A stretch of DNA of 64,000 nt from an uncultured Lactobacillus sp. (lineage in GTDB: Bacteria; Bacillota; Bacilli; Lactobacillales; Lactobacillaceae). Numbering within the stretch: position 1 is the stretch's first letter; the number at the start of each line of letters is the position of its first letter. The stretch is taken from the NCBI GenBank assembly GCA_910589675.1, contig CAJUTO010000003.1:50760-114759 (forward strand), given 5' to 3'. The notes under the pieces were generated by a model. The model did not search any database. It was not told the origin of the DNA and was given only the letters and a program-made list of their open reading frames with translations. Shown piece by piece: positions 43,848 through 52,161 of this stretch. Both the position numbers and the translations under genes were made by a program.

Positions 43848-43861
43848 TACAATATATTGTA
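43848..43861. repeat. Perfect 14-bp palindrome
   Basis: TACAATATATTGTA reads the same on both strands. It lies in the 302-base gap between pepD and the ABC operon, about 120 bases upstream of the operon's candidate promoter. Apart from the pepD terminator and this promoter, I see nothing else in the gap. AT-rich palindromes can arise by chance. Confidence 0.35.
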
Positions 43862-43981
43862 AATCCGAATTTAAATCCATTTTTGCAAAATAAAGTTTGT
43901 GTATTGTAGAACTTTTTGAACAAAAAATCAATTATTTTTCAAGCTAATTAAAGAAATTACGAATTTTTTTGCGGATTTTAA

Positions 43982-44010
43982 TTGTGATTTTGATATATTT
44001 AGCTTAAAAT
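43982..44010 (+). promoter_or_regulatory. Promoter of the Ugp-like ABC operon
   Basis: TTGTGA (43982-43987) and TAAAAT (44005-44010) at 17-base spacing, about 50 bases before the first ATG. Confidence 0.5.
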
Positions 44011-44059
44011 TGATAAAGAAATTCTGTAACAATAACAAGATGTAGTGGTGTATGAATTT

Positions 44060-45145
44060 ATGAATGATAACAAGTTTGTTGAAGTAAAGAATCTGAAAAA
44101 GGTGTACGACAACGGTCACCAGGCTATCAAGAACGTTAGCTTTCATGTCAAAAAAGGTGATTTGGTATGTTTGCTCGGTCCTTCTGGATGTGGAAAAACA
44201 ACTATTTTAAATATTTTGGCTGGTCTTCTTAATCCAACAAGTGGAGATATTTTATTTGATGGCAAGTCTGTTGTTAATACTGCATCAAAAGATCGTCAAA
44301 TCGGATATGTTTTCCAAAACTATGCTTTGTATCCACATATGACAGTTTTGCAAAATGTAATGTTCCCTTTGACTGTTGGTAAGCAAAAAATGCCTAAAGA
44401 TAAGGCTAAGAAAATTGCAGAAAAGTATATGGAATTAACTCAAATTTCTGATTTTGCTAATCAAAAGCCGGGTCAATTATCTGGAGGACAGCAACAGCGT
44501 GTCGCAATTGCCAGAGCCTTAGTTCAAGAACCTAAAATCTTGCTCATGGATGAACCTTTGAGTAATTTGGACGCACGCTTGCGTTTAAAGATTCGTGAAG
44601 AAATTCGTTCTTTAGTTAAAGAAGTTGGGATTACCACTTTATTTGTTACGCACGATCAAGAGGAAGCTTTATCAATTGGAGATAAGATTATTCTCTTCAA
44701 CGAGGGCGTCATTCAACAAGACGATTTAGGTCAAAACTTCTACTTAGAACCAAACAATTACTTTGTTGCTAACTTTGTTGGTAATCCAGTGATTGATAAC
44801 TTTAAAGTAAAAATGCAGGACGGTAAACTTATTGGTTCTGATTTTGAACTAAATGTAAATGATTTACAACAAGCTCGCTTTAAGTGTCAATTGACAGATG
44901 GAGACTATATTTTATCAGTTCGTCCTGAAAATATTTTGCCAAGTAACGATGGAAATGTATCTGCTCATATTGATGACGTTGAATTAATTGGTAGAGAAAG
45001 AATTTTGAAATTTACTCATGACGGGGTTCAGGCTCGCTCTTTAGTAGATCTTGAAACTCCTATTAAAGCTGGGGATGATATTAAGTTGGAAATGCGATTA
45101 GATAGGGTATTTATCTTTACTCCGGAAGGAGAGAGGGTCTACTAA
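44060..45145 (+). CDS. ugpC: ABC importer ATPase, UgpC/MsmK type
   Basis: This ATPase powers a carbohydrate- or phosphodiester-type importer. It has Walker A GPSGCGKTT, signature LSGGQQQRVAIARAL, Walker B ILLMDEPLSNLDARLR, and a C-terminal TOBE regulatory domain (about 235-361). The 361-aa length is typical of UgpC, MalK and MsmK. The start at 44060 follows GTGGTG at nine bases. Its stop overlaps the permease ATG by one base. The symbol rests on the similarity of the operon's binding protein to glycerol-3-phosphate receptors and is tentative. Confidence 0.8.
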   Translation: MNDNKFVEVKNLKKVYDNGHQAIKNVSFHVKKGDLVCLLGPSGCGKTTILNILAGLLNPTSGDILFDGKSVVNTASKDRQIGYVFQNYALYPHMTVLQNVMFPLTVGKQKMPKDKAKKIAEKYMELTQISDFANQKPGQLSGGQQQRVAIARALVQEPKILLMDEPLSNLDARLRLKIREEIRSLVKEVGITTLFVTHDQEEALSIGDKIILFNEGVIQQDDLGQNFYLEPNNYFVANFVGNPVIDNFKVKMQDGKLIGSDFELNVNDLQQARFKCQLTDGDYILSVRPENILPSNDGNVSAHIDDVELIGRERILKFTHDGVQARSLVDLETPIKAGDDIKLEMRLDRVFIFTPEGERVY

Positions 45146-46011
45146 TGAAGCAGAATCAAAAAAAGGCGTGGCTATATTTAGCACCAACCATTATTTTTGT
45201 AACTTTCTTTAGTATTTATCCAATTTTACGAGCATTTGTAATGAGTTTCCAAAGTGGCTCATTGATCAACTTAAATTGGACTGGTTTTAGCAATTATCAA
45301 TACATTTTTCATGATCCAGAATTTTGGTTAGCAATTAGAAATACTATCCTTTATGCATTAATTTCGGTTCCAGTGGCATTAGCAATTTCAATCATGCTTG
45401 CTTGGCTAATTTTCAGTAAGGTAAAAAATAAGTCGTTTTTTGAAACTACTTTCTTTATGCCTTATGTAACTTCCACTATTGCCATTGGTATTGTCTTCCG
45501 TTATATCTTTAACGGTGATTATGGGATGCTTAACTTTCTTTTAAGGGCCCTTCATTTGCCAGCACCTAACTGGATTGATGATCCCGCAATGTCTGTTACT
45601 ACCATTATTATCTTCGGAATTTGGACTTCATTAGCTTTCAATATTGTTATTTTGATGGGAGCTTTGAGAAATATCGATCCAAATTATTACACAATTGCTG
45701 ATATGTATGGTGCATCAGGAACTGAGAAGTTTTGGCGAATTACCATGCCTCAATTAGTACCAACAATTGCCTTTTTGTTGACGATGAATATTATTGCTGC
45801 GTTCAAAGTTTATACTTCTGTATATGCTTTGTTCAATGGACAAGCAGGGGTCGGCAATTCAGCTACAACCGCGGTATTCTATATTTATAATAAATTCCAA
45901 ATTGTAGGTACTCCAGGTGTAGCAATGGCTGCGACAGTAGTTTTATTCATTATCATTATGTTTGTAACTTTCTTACAACGTAAAATGATGAAAAAGATTG
46001 GAGGACGCTAA
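45145..46011 (+). CDS. ugpA: ABC importer permease, UgpA type
   Basis: Six membrane segments and the EAA loop of CUT1 permeases (YTIADMYGASGTEKFWRITMPQLV) are present. The N-terminal WLYLAPTIIFVTFFSIYPILR and WTGFSNYQYIF are usual for UgpA/LacF-like subunits. It pairs with the permease encoded four bases downstream to form the translocation channel. One-base overlap with the ATPase gene indicates translational coupling. Confidence 0.85.
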   Translation: MKQNQKKAWLYLAPTIIFVTFFSIYPILRAFVMSFQSGSLINLNWTGFSNYQYIFHDPEFWLAIRNTILYALISVPVALAISIMLAWLIFSKVKNKSFFETTFFMPYVTSTIAIGIVFRYIFNGDYGMLNFLLRALHLPAPNWIDDPAMSVTTIIIFGIWTSLAFNIVILMGALRNIDPNYYTIADMYGASGTEKFWRITMPQLVPTIAFLLTMNIIAAFKVYTSVYALFNGQAGVGNSATTAVFYIYNKFQIVGTPGVAMAATVVLFIIIMFVTFLQRKMMKKIGGR

Positions 46012-46014
46012 GGG

Positions 46015-46839
46015 ATGAAAAAAATTCGCTGGGGTGTAGTTGTTGCTTATGTGATTTTAGCGATTTTTGCAATCATTACGGTTTTCCCATTTATTTACAT
46101 GATTTTAGGTGGATTAATGAGTTTTCAAGAAACAACTACTATTCCACCAACTCTTTGGCCTAAAAATCCACAATGGAGCAACTATGCAAAGGTCTTTTCT
46201 CAAGCACCTTTTGGACGTTACTTCTTAAACACATTTATAACGGCAAGTGTAACGACAATTGTCAGTTTGTTTAACGCCTTACTAGGTGCTTTTGCGATGG
46301 TTAACTTGCACTTTAAAGGTAAGCATTTTATTCAAATTATCTTACTTTCACTGTTAATGGTGCCGGGAGAAGCAATTATTTTTACTAATTATAGTACAAT
46401 TGCTCAAATGGGATTGTTGAATACTTATATTGGTTTGGTATTACCATTTTTGACTTCTGTATTTTATATGTATTACTTACAAAGTTATTTTGGATCAATT
46501 TCTAAGACAATTTATAAAGCATCCATGATTGATGGTGCTAGTGATTGGGAATATATTTGGAGAATTCTGGTTCCAATGTCAAAAGGCGGACTTTTTACCG
46601 TAGGACTTTTAAGTTTTATTTCTGGGTGGAATTCATTCCTATGGCCACTTCTTGTCACCAACGAAGACAGTATGCGTTTGCTTAACAATGGATTAACTGC
46701 ATTTACTTCAGACTCAGGAAGTGAAACGCAATTGCAACTCGCTGCTGCAACCTTAACCGTTTTACCGATATTGATTCTATATTTTATCTTTAGAAAGCAA
46801 ATAATTAGAGGGGTAGTACGTAATGACCTTAAAGGATGA
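46015..46839 (+). CDS. ugpE: ABC importer permease, UgpE type
   Basis: The second CUT1 permease has six membrane segments and its own EAA loop (YKASMIDGASDWEYIWRILV). The N-terminal VFPFIYMILGGLMSF and ETTTIPPTLWPKNPQWSNY are usual for UgpE/LacG-like subunits. Its last 17 bases overlap the following metallo-beta-lactamase-fold gene, so translation of the two is coupled. Substrate uncertain: glycerol-3-phosphate, glycerophosphodiesters or a sugar. Confidence 0.85.
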   Translation: MKKIRWGVVVAYVILAIFAIITVFPFIYMILGGLMSFQETTTIPPTLWPKNPQWSNYAKVFSQAPFGRYFLNTFITASVTTIVSLFNALLGAFAMVNLHFKGKHFIQIILLSLLMVPGEAIIFTNYSTIAQMGLLNTYIGLVLPFLTSVFYMYYLQSYFGSISKTIYKASMIDGASDWEYIWRILVPMSKGGLFTVGLLSFISGWNSFLWPLLVTNEDSMRLLNNGLTAFTSDSGSETQLQLAAATLTVLPILILYFIFRKQIIRGVVRNDLKG

Positions 46840-48124
46840 AACTACAGTAACCTTTTATAATGGTTTAACCACTATTGGTGGACCAATGATTGAAGTTGCT
46901 TATAATGATTCTCATATTTTGTTTGATTTAGGAGAAGTTTATCGTCCTGAACTTAAACTAAGTATGGAAGATGAAGATTTTGAAACTTTGATTAAGTATC
47001 AATTGATTGGGGATGTACCCAACTTCTATGATCCTAAAATTACAGGTAAAGAAATTGATAAAGATCGTTGGAAGCATGCTGCTGCTTACATCTCTCACTT
47101 ACATTTAGATCATAGTAAGGCACTTAATCTTTTGGCGCCAGAAATTCCACTTTATGCTGGTAAAATTACTGCTCAATTATTGCCGGCTTTAAATGAAGAT
47201 GGTGACTTTTTATTACCTGCTGCAGGACATGACAAAGGTTATACCCGGGAAATAATTGCAGCTGAATATAAGAAGCCAATTCAAGTAGGCGATATTATTA
47301 TGGAAGTGTGGCCAAGTGATCATGATGCCTATGGCGCCACTGGCTTAATTATTAAAACTCCTGATAAAACGATCGCTTATACGGGCGATATCCGTTTACA
47401 TGGTTACCATCCAGATTGGGTACATAATTTTTTAAAGGCTGCCAAGCATTGCGATATGTTTATTATTGAAGGTACTGGTGTTTCTTGGCCTGAAGAAAAG
47501 CATGACGAAAACAGCGAGGAATTTACCGGTCCTAAGAATGAAGTTGAGCTTACTGAGCAAATTGTTAAGTTAGAAAAAGAAAATCCTAAGCGCCAAATTA
47601 CATTTAATACTTATCCAACTAATGTGGAGCGATTGCTTAGAATCATTTCTGATTCGCCAAGAAAGGTTGTCCTTCATGCAAAAAGAGCCCATCTTTTAAA
47701 AGACAGTCTAGATCAGGATTATCCTTACTATTACTTGCCAGAGGAGAAAAGATTTAATGATTTAAATCCGGAGCTGGAAGTTTCCTATCAGAAACTTCTA
47801 GATGATGATCATGAATACCTTTGGCAAGTAGTCAAAAATTATGATGATCTCAAAGAGGGTGGCTTATATATCCACTCTAATGCGGAACCGCTAGGAGATT
47901 TTGATCCGGCCTACAAGCCATTTGTAGAAAAGTTTGCGCAGAAGAAGATTGAGTTTGAAGCTTTGCGTTGCTCTGGACACGCAGATGAAGAAGAACTCAA
48001 AGAGATTATTTCTGAGGTTGAACCAGCAATTTTAATTCCAGTGCACACATTGCATCCGGAGCTGGAAGAAAACCCATATGGAGAACGGATTTTACCTAAG
48101 CGCGGTCAAACTATCGTGCTTTAG
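46823..48124 (+). CDS. Metallo-beta-lactamase-fold hydrolase in an ABC import operon
   Basis: The metal-binding motif HLHLDH is at residues 92-97, with later metal segments GATGLIIKTPDKTIAYTGD and CSGHADEEELKEII. The last block, followed by ILIPVHTLHPE, resembles the C-terminal part of RNase J and other beta-CASP-type proteins. The 433-aa protein is cytoplasmic. It overlaps the permease gene by 17 bases and sits between it and the binding lipoprotein gene, so it probably acts on the imported compound, for example a phosphodiester. A ribonuclease role is the alternative. Confidence 0.75.
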   Translation: MTLKDETTVTFYNGLTTIGGPMIEVAYNDSHILFDLGEVYRPELKLSMEDEDFETLIKYQLIGDVPNFYDPKITGKEIDKDRWKHAAAYISHLHLDHSKALNLLAPEIPLYAGKITAQLLPALNEDGDFLLPAAGHDKGYTREIIAAEYKKPIQVGDIIMEVWPSDHDAYGATGLIIKTPDKTIAYTGDIRLHGYHPDWVHNFLKAAKHCDMFIIEGTGVSWPEEKHDENSEEFTGPKNEVELTEQIVKLEKENPKRQITFNTYPTNVERLLRIISDSPRKVVLHAKRAHLLKDSLDQDYPYYYLPEEKRFNDLNPELEVSYQKLLDDDHEYLWQVVKNYDDLKEGGLYIHSNAEPLGDFDPAYKPFVEKFAQKKIEFEALRCSGHADEEELKEIISEVEPAILIPVHTLHPELEENPYGERILPKRGQTIVL

Positions 48125-48173
48125 TGAATCAAAAAATTTGTTATTTAGTTTTATTTTGGGAGGATTTATCCAA

Positions 48174-49475
48174 ATGAAGTTTAGTAAGAAACTTGCTATG
48201 GCGGCTGTTGCTGGTTTAGCTTTGATTGGGACTGCTGCATGTTCAAACGGTGGCAGCAAATCTTCATCAAGTTCTGAGAAGATTCCATCAAAGATTACTA
48301 AAAAGACTACTGTTGTTTTCTGGCATGGTATGGTTGGTGTTCAACAATCTACTTTGCAAAAGTTGACTAAGGAATTCGAAAAAGAAAATCCTAAGATCAC
48401 TGTTAAGCTTGAAAATCAAGGTGCATACAACGATTTACAAGCCAAAATCAATTCAACTTTGCAATCACCAAATAATTTACCTACTATTACTCAAGCCTAC
48501 CCAGGTTGGCTTTGGAATGCAGCGCAAAATGACATGCTTGTAAACTTAACCCCATACATTAACAATAAGAGTGTGGGTTGGGGAAGCGCTAAGGCTTCAA
48601 ATATTAGAACTGAGTTGTTAGATGGGGCTAAGATTAAGGGAACTCAATATGGTATTCCATTTAATAAATCAATTGAAACTTTAACTTACAATAAAGATAT
48701 GTTTAAGAAGTATGGCATTAAGAAGGTTCCAACTACTATGGAAGAATTAAAGTCCGCTTCAGAAACTATCTACAAGAAGAGTAATCATAAGGTTGTGGGT
48801 GCAGGCTTCGATTCTCTTTCTAACTACTATGTTTTAGGAATGAAAGATGATGGTGTAAACTTTACTAAGAACATTGACTTCAATGGTTCAACTTCAAAGA
48901 AAGTTATTAACTACTATGCTGATGGTATAAAGAAGGGCTACTTCAGAGTTGCCGGTTCAGAACACTACTTATCTGGACCATTTGCTAACCAAAAGGTAGC
49001 AATGTTTATTGGTACTTCTGCAGGTGAAGGCTTCGTTAAGCAAGGTGTAGGCAACAAGTTTACTTATGATGTTGCTGCACGTCCAGGTAAGTACACTATG
49101 CAACAAGGTACTGATATTTACATGTTTAAGCATGCTTCAGCTGATCAAAAAGCAGCTGCTTTCAAGTACATGAAGTTCTTAGTATCTAAGTCAAGTCAAC
49201 TTCAATGGGCTAATGCTACTGGCTATATTCCAGTAAATAACAATGTAATTACTTCAAAGGAATACAAGGCTAACAAGAGTACTAAACTTCCTGCTAAGCT
49301 TGATTCTGCAATGAAGAACTTATACAGTGTTCCAGTTGAAAAGAATTCAAATGCTGCTTACACTCAATTGAACAGCATTATGCAAAATATTCTTTCTGTA
49401 GCACAAAAGGATCAAAATGTTAACAATGCAATTAACACTGGTAAATCTAAATTTGATGCTGCTTGGAAGCAATAA
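48174..49475 (+). CDS. ugpB: ABC importer substrate-binding lipoprotein, UgpB type
   Basis: The start is ATG 48174, nine bases after GGGAGGA; the frame is open further upstream but lies inside the previous gene. A lipoprotein signal ends at Cys24 (GTAAC). The mature part begins VVFWHGMVGVQQ, continues with NQGAYNDLQAKINSTLQ and the PTITQAYPGWLW segment, and has YGIPFNKSIETLTYN. This is the pattern of UgpB-like glycerol-3-phosphate receptors among family 1 binding proteins. It supplies the two permeases and ATPase encoded upstream. Confidence 0.85.
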   Translation: MKFSKKLAMAAVAGLALIGTAACSNGGSKSSSSSEKIPSKITKKTTVVFWHGMVGVQQSTLQKLTKEFEKENPKITVKLENQGAYNDLQAKINSTLQSPNNLPTITQAYPGWLWNAAQNDMLVNLTPYINNKSVGWGSAKASNIRTELLDGAKIKGTQYGIPFNKSIETLTYNKDMFKKYGIKKVPTTMEELKSASETIYKKSNHKVVGAGFDSLSNYYVLGMKDDGVNFTKNIDFNGSTSKKVINYYADGIKKGYFRVAGSEHYLSGPFANQKVAMFIGTSAGEGFVKQGVGNKFTYDVAARPGKYTMQQGTDIYMFKHASADQKAAAFKYMKFLVSKSSQLQWANATGYIPVNNNVITSKEYKANKSTKLPAKLDSAMKNLYSVPVEKNSNAAYTQLNSIMQNILSVAQKDQNVNNAINTGKSKFDAAWKQ

Positions 49476-49496
49476 AGCTGAATAACAATTTAGATG

Positions 49497-49524
49497 AAAA
49501 ACAGGCCAATGGGCCTGTTTTTTA
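49497..49524 (+). terminator. Terminator of the Ugp-like operon
   Basis: AAAACAGGCC pairs with GGCCTGTTTT, followed by a T run. Confidence 0.92.
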
Positions 49525-49612
49525 ATTATTTTAGATCGGATCATGATAAGATAGTAAAGTTGAAAAATGAATGTTACGATTAGATGAGTAATATTAAAGC
49601 AGGTGAGACTAG

Positions 49613-50530
49613 ATGATTAGACAACAGAATTTTCCCGTTGACACAAAGTACAAATGGTACGATATCAGTAATTTAAGTGAGCAAGATAGTGATCGATTGC
49701 AAGATGAATTCAATTTCACTCCAGATATTATTTCCTATATTTCTGACCGTCACGAACGTCCTCACTATGACTACGATGTTCACACTCATAGTCATTTATT
49801 GGTGTATGATGTTCCTATTTGGCCAACTAATACAATTAAGCACTTTACGGCTCATCCAATTACTTTCTTAGTTGTGGGGGAAAATGTTTTTACTTTCCAT
49901 ACTGAATCAACTAGTTATGTTTTTGATGAATTTAATGATGAACCAATGCGTGAGCGTTTATCTGAAGCTAAAGATGTGACTGAACTCTTGATGATATTTT
50001 TACTTTACGCTTCTCAATATTTTCAAAGAGCGGTCACTCAGCTTGATGTAGAAAGAAATAGTTTAGATCAAAAATTGTCTGATGATATTGATAATAAGGA
50101 TTTAGTTGAATTGTCCAACATTGAAAAGAGTTTGGTTTATTTATCTAGTTCCATTCAAACTGATCTAATGATGCTTCATAGTTTAGATCATTCAAAACTG
50201 TCATTTACTAAAACGGCCCATGAACGGCTAGATGACGTATTAATTGAATCTAATCAGGCGGCCGAAATGATTCAGATTTCACAACAAGTAACGAAAACTT
50301 TATCGGCGACTTCTAATAATATGATGAACAATAACCTAAATGACACGATGAAATTCTTAACTGTCTGGTCTTTGGTGTTGACTATTCCAACGATCTTGAC
50401 AGGTTTTTATGGAATGAATGTGGATCTTCCTGTGATTCATAGTCCATTTGATTGGGTAATCATTACTGTATTAATGATTGTTCTGATGGTCTGGTTAGTA
50501 GTTTTAATGCGTAAGCATCACTTCTTTTAA
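49613..50530 (+). CDS. corA: CorA-family divalent cation transporter
   Basis: The 305-aa protein has a large cytoplasmic N-terminal domain, a long stalk helix and two C-terminal membrane segments. Between them is the YGMNVDLP segment, the GMN selectivity signature of CorA magnesium and cobalt channels. The family forms pentamers and takes up Mg2+. AGGTGAG lies upstream of the ATG. The gene is followed after 11 bases by the beta-lactamase-fold protein, probably on the same transcript. Confidence 0.9.
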   Translation: MIRQQNFPVDTKYKWYDISNLSEQDSDRLQDEFNFTPDIISYISDRHERPHYDYDVHTHSHLLVYDVPIWPTNTIKHFTAHPITFLVVGENVFTFHTESTSYVFDEFNDEPMRERLSEAKDVTELLMIFLLYASQYFQRAVTQLDVERNSLDQKLSDDIDNKDLVELSNIEKSLVYLSSSIQTDLMMLHSLDHSKLSFTKTAHERLDDVLIESNQAAEMIQISQQVTKTLSATSNNMMNNNLNDTMKFLTVWSLVLTIPTILTGFYGMNVDLPVIHSPFDWVIITVLMIVLMVWLVVLMRKHHFF

Positions 50531-50541
50531 GGAAAAAATCA

Positions 50542-51480
50542 ATGAAGAATAAAGTATTTATCGTCTCTTTGATTGCAACAATTATTTCTTTTTCACTTTA
50601 TTTTGCTAATTTAAAAAGGGTCAAAAATTCTAGCATTAATATAATTGAGCCTAAAACTAGTAAAACTATTCCGACGAAGAAAGTAAAAGAGCCTAAACCT
50701 AAAATAAAAGAACCTAAAATCAAAACTATTGAGTATGCTAACCATGTGAAAGTTGCATCGGGTAGTCAAAAAAAGCTTGCTCAAAAGATTGAGCAGATTA
50801 TGGGTAAAGATTATAGTTATCAAGTTGCAGTTCAAGATTTAAATAATCCAGCTAAGTTTTGCCGAGTGGCTAATACCAAGGTGGCACATAATGTGGATGA
50901 CACCATGAAATTATACCTGCTTTTAGCAATTTATGAACAAGAGCAACAGGGTAAATTAACATCTAAGACTGTAATTAAAGTTAAGAAATCTGATCGTGTT
51001 AATGGTGAAAAAGCGCTCAAGACTAATATGTCTTATGGGATTTCGTTTTTAAGACAGGCAATGATGCGCGGTAATAAGACTGCCGCCAATGCTTTAATTC
51101 GTAAAGTTGGTCATGATAAAATCGATGCCATTATCAAAAAACTAGGTGCCGATCAGACTACCATGTCTGCTAACTTTAGTAAAGCTCCCTATGGAAAGAC
51201 TACAGCCCATGATTTAGTAAAAACGATAGCTAGGATTTATCAAGGCCGAATCTTAAATCAGAAACATGCTAGTTTGCTTTTGCAAGCTTTGAATTCTAAA
51301 CCAAATTTTGTTAAAGGAATAAATGGTGGAGTTTATGCAATTGGGGATGATCATTCAGCTGTTGCAATTGTTCAAACCCAAGGTCATTCATATTGTATGA
51401 GTGTATGGAGCAGTAATAATAAAAAGTTTAATGAATTAGGTAAAGCAATAAATGCATCATTTACGGCAAAGAAAAAGTAG
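50542..51480 (+). CDS. Class A beta-lactamase-fold pseudoenzyme, membrane-anchored
   Basis: An N-terminal membrane segment (4-22) and a Lys/Pro-rich linker (about 40-65, KEPKPKIKEPK) lead into a beta-lactamase/transpeptidase-like domain. The alignment is carried by DTMKLYLLLAIYEQEQQGKLT, MMRGNKTAANALIRKVG, YGKTTAHDLVKTIARIYQG and the final INGGVYAIGDDHSAVAIV. At the catalytic positions Ser of S-x-x-K is Asp120, SDN is GNK (177-179), and K-T-G is N-G-G. Hydrolysis is thus unlikely; peptidoglycan binding is a better guess. It lies after corA, and the terminator overlaps its stop. Confidence 0.75.
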   Translation: MKNKVFIVSLIATIISFSLYFANLKRVKNSSINIIEPKTSKTIPTKKVKEPKPKIKEPKIKTIEYANHVKVASGSQKKLAQKIEQIMGKDYSYQVAVQDLNNPAKFCRVANTKVAHNVDDTMKLYLLLAIYEQEQQGKLTSKTVIKVKKSDRVNGEKALKTNMSYGISFLRQAMMRGNKTAANALIRKVGHDKIDAIIKKLGADQTTMSANFSKAPYGKTTAHDLVKTIARIYQGRILNQKHASLLLQALNSKPNFVKGINGGVYAIGDDHSAVAIVQTQGHSYCMSVWSSNNKKFNELGKAINASFTAKKK

Positions 51481-51504
51481 AAGAGGGATCTTCTACTTTT
51501 TTAG
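51472..51504 (+). terminator. Terminator overlapping the pseudoenzyme stop
   Basis: AAAAAGTAGAAGA pairs with TCTTCTACTTTTT. Confidence 0.9.
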
Positions 51505-51519
51505 TTATTTACAGTTTGT

Positions 51520-51551
51520 AGATTGTAATCTTCATTGTGTAGTGATATATT
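51520..51551 (+). promoter_or_regulatory. Promoter and candidate operator of the tetR-MMPL operon
   Basis: TTGTAA (51524-51529) and TATATT (51546-51551) are 16 bases apart. The -35 lies inside the inverted repeat AGATT-GT-AATCT (51520-51531), which fits autorepression by the TetR protein. Confidence 0.4.
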
Positions 51552-51581
51552 ATTTACTATGCGTGACAAGGAGGGGTGGAA

Positions 51582-52145
51582 ATGACGCAAAAGAGAAGTT
51601 TAGATTTAAATAAAATAATTGATAAAGCTATTCAGTTAATTCGAGATAAAGGGCTAACTGAGACTACTTTGCCGGCTCTTGCTAAAGAGTTAGGCGTGAG
51701 GTCGCAGTCTCTTTATCATTACGTATCTAATCGTAAGCAATTAATATCTCTAGTTGGTGCGAGTCGAATTAAAGTTTTACATCAAAAATTAATTGAAAAT
51801 TTGATGGGAGTTTCAGGGAAAGAAGCTCTCCTCAAATTTGCAGATGTGACACGTGACTTTGTATTAAAGGATCCGGCTTTATCAAGTATTCTATATCACT
51901 TGAATGAATATTCTGAAGATGATGCTATTAATAAAGAGATTCTCAACATTATTCAATTAGGTGAAAAATTAAATCTTAAAACAACTAGCACTATTTCAGC
52001 TCATGCCTTAATCGGCGCAGTACTTGGCTATGTCTTTTTGGATAAATCATCATCATTTCCTGATGAAAGTGAAGATGAGGCCAATCGTAATTATCATGAA
52101 ATGATATTGCGACTAGTACAACCAATTGCCGTTTTGCAGGAATAA
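51582..52145 (+). CDS. TetR/AcrR-family repressor
   Basis: The N-terminal HTH (about residues 10-55: IIDKAIQLIRDKG, then LPALAKELGVRSQSLYHYVSNRKQLI) is typical of TetR regulators. The C-terminal helical ligand domain is divergent. ATG 51582 lies five bases after GGAGGGG. The gene directly precedes a large MMPL transporter gene, with 16 bases between stop and start, and shares its promoter. Local control of the transporter by a lipophilic ligand is the likely role. Confidence 0.88.
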   Translation: MTQKRSLDLNKIIDKAIQLIRDKGLTETTLPALAKELGVRSQSLYHYVSNRKQLISLVGASRIKVLHQKLIENLMGVSGKEALLKFADVTRDFVLKDPALSSILYHLNEYSEDDAINKEILNIIQLGEKLNLKTTSTISAHALIGAVLGYVFLDKSSSFPDESEDEANRNYHEMILRLVQPIAVLQE

Positions 52146-52161
52146 TAGGGGGAAAGGAAAA

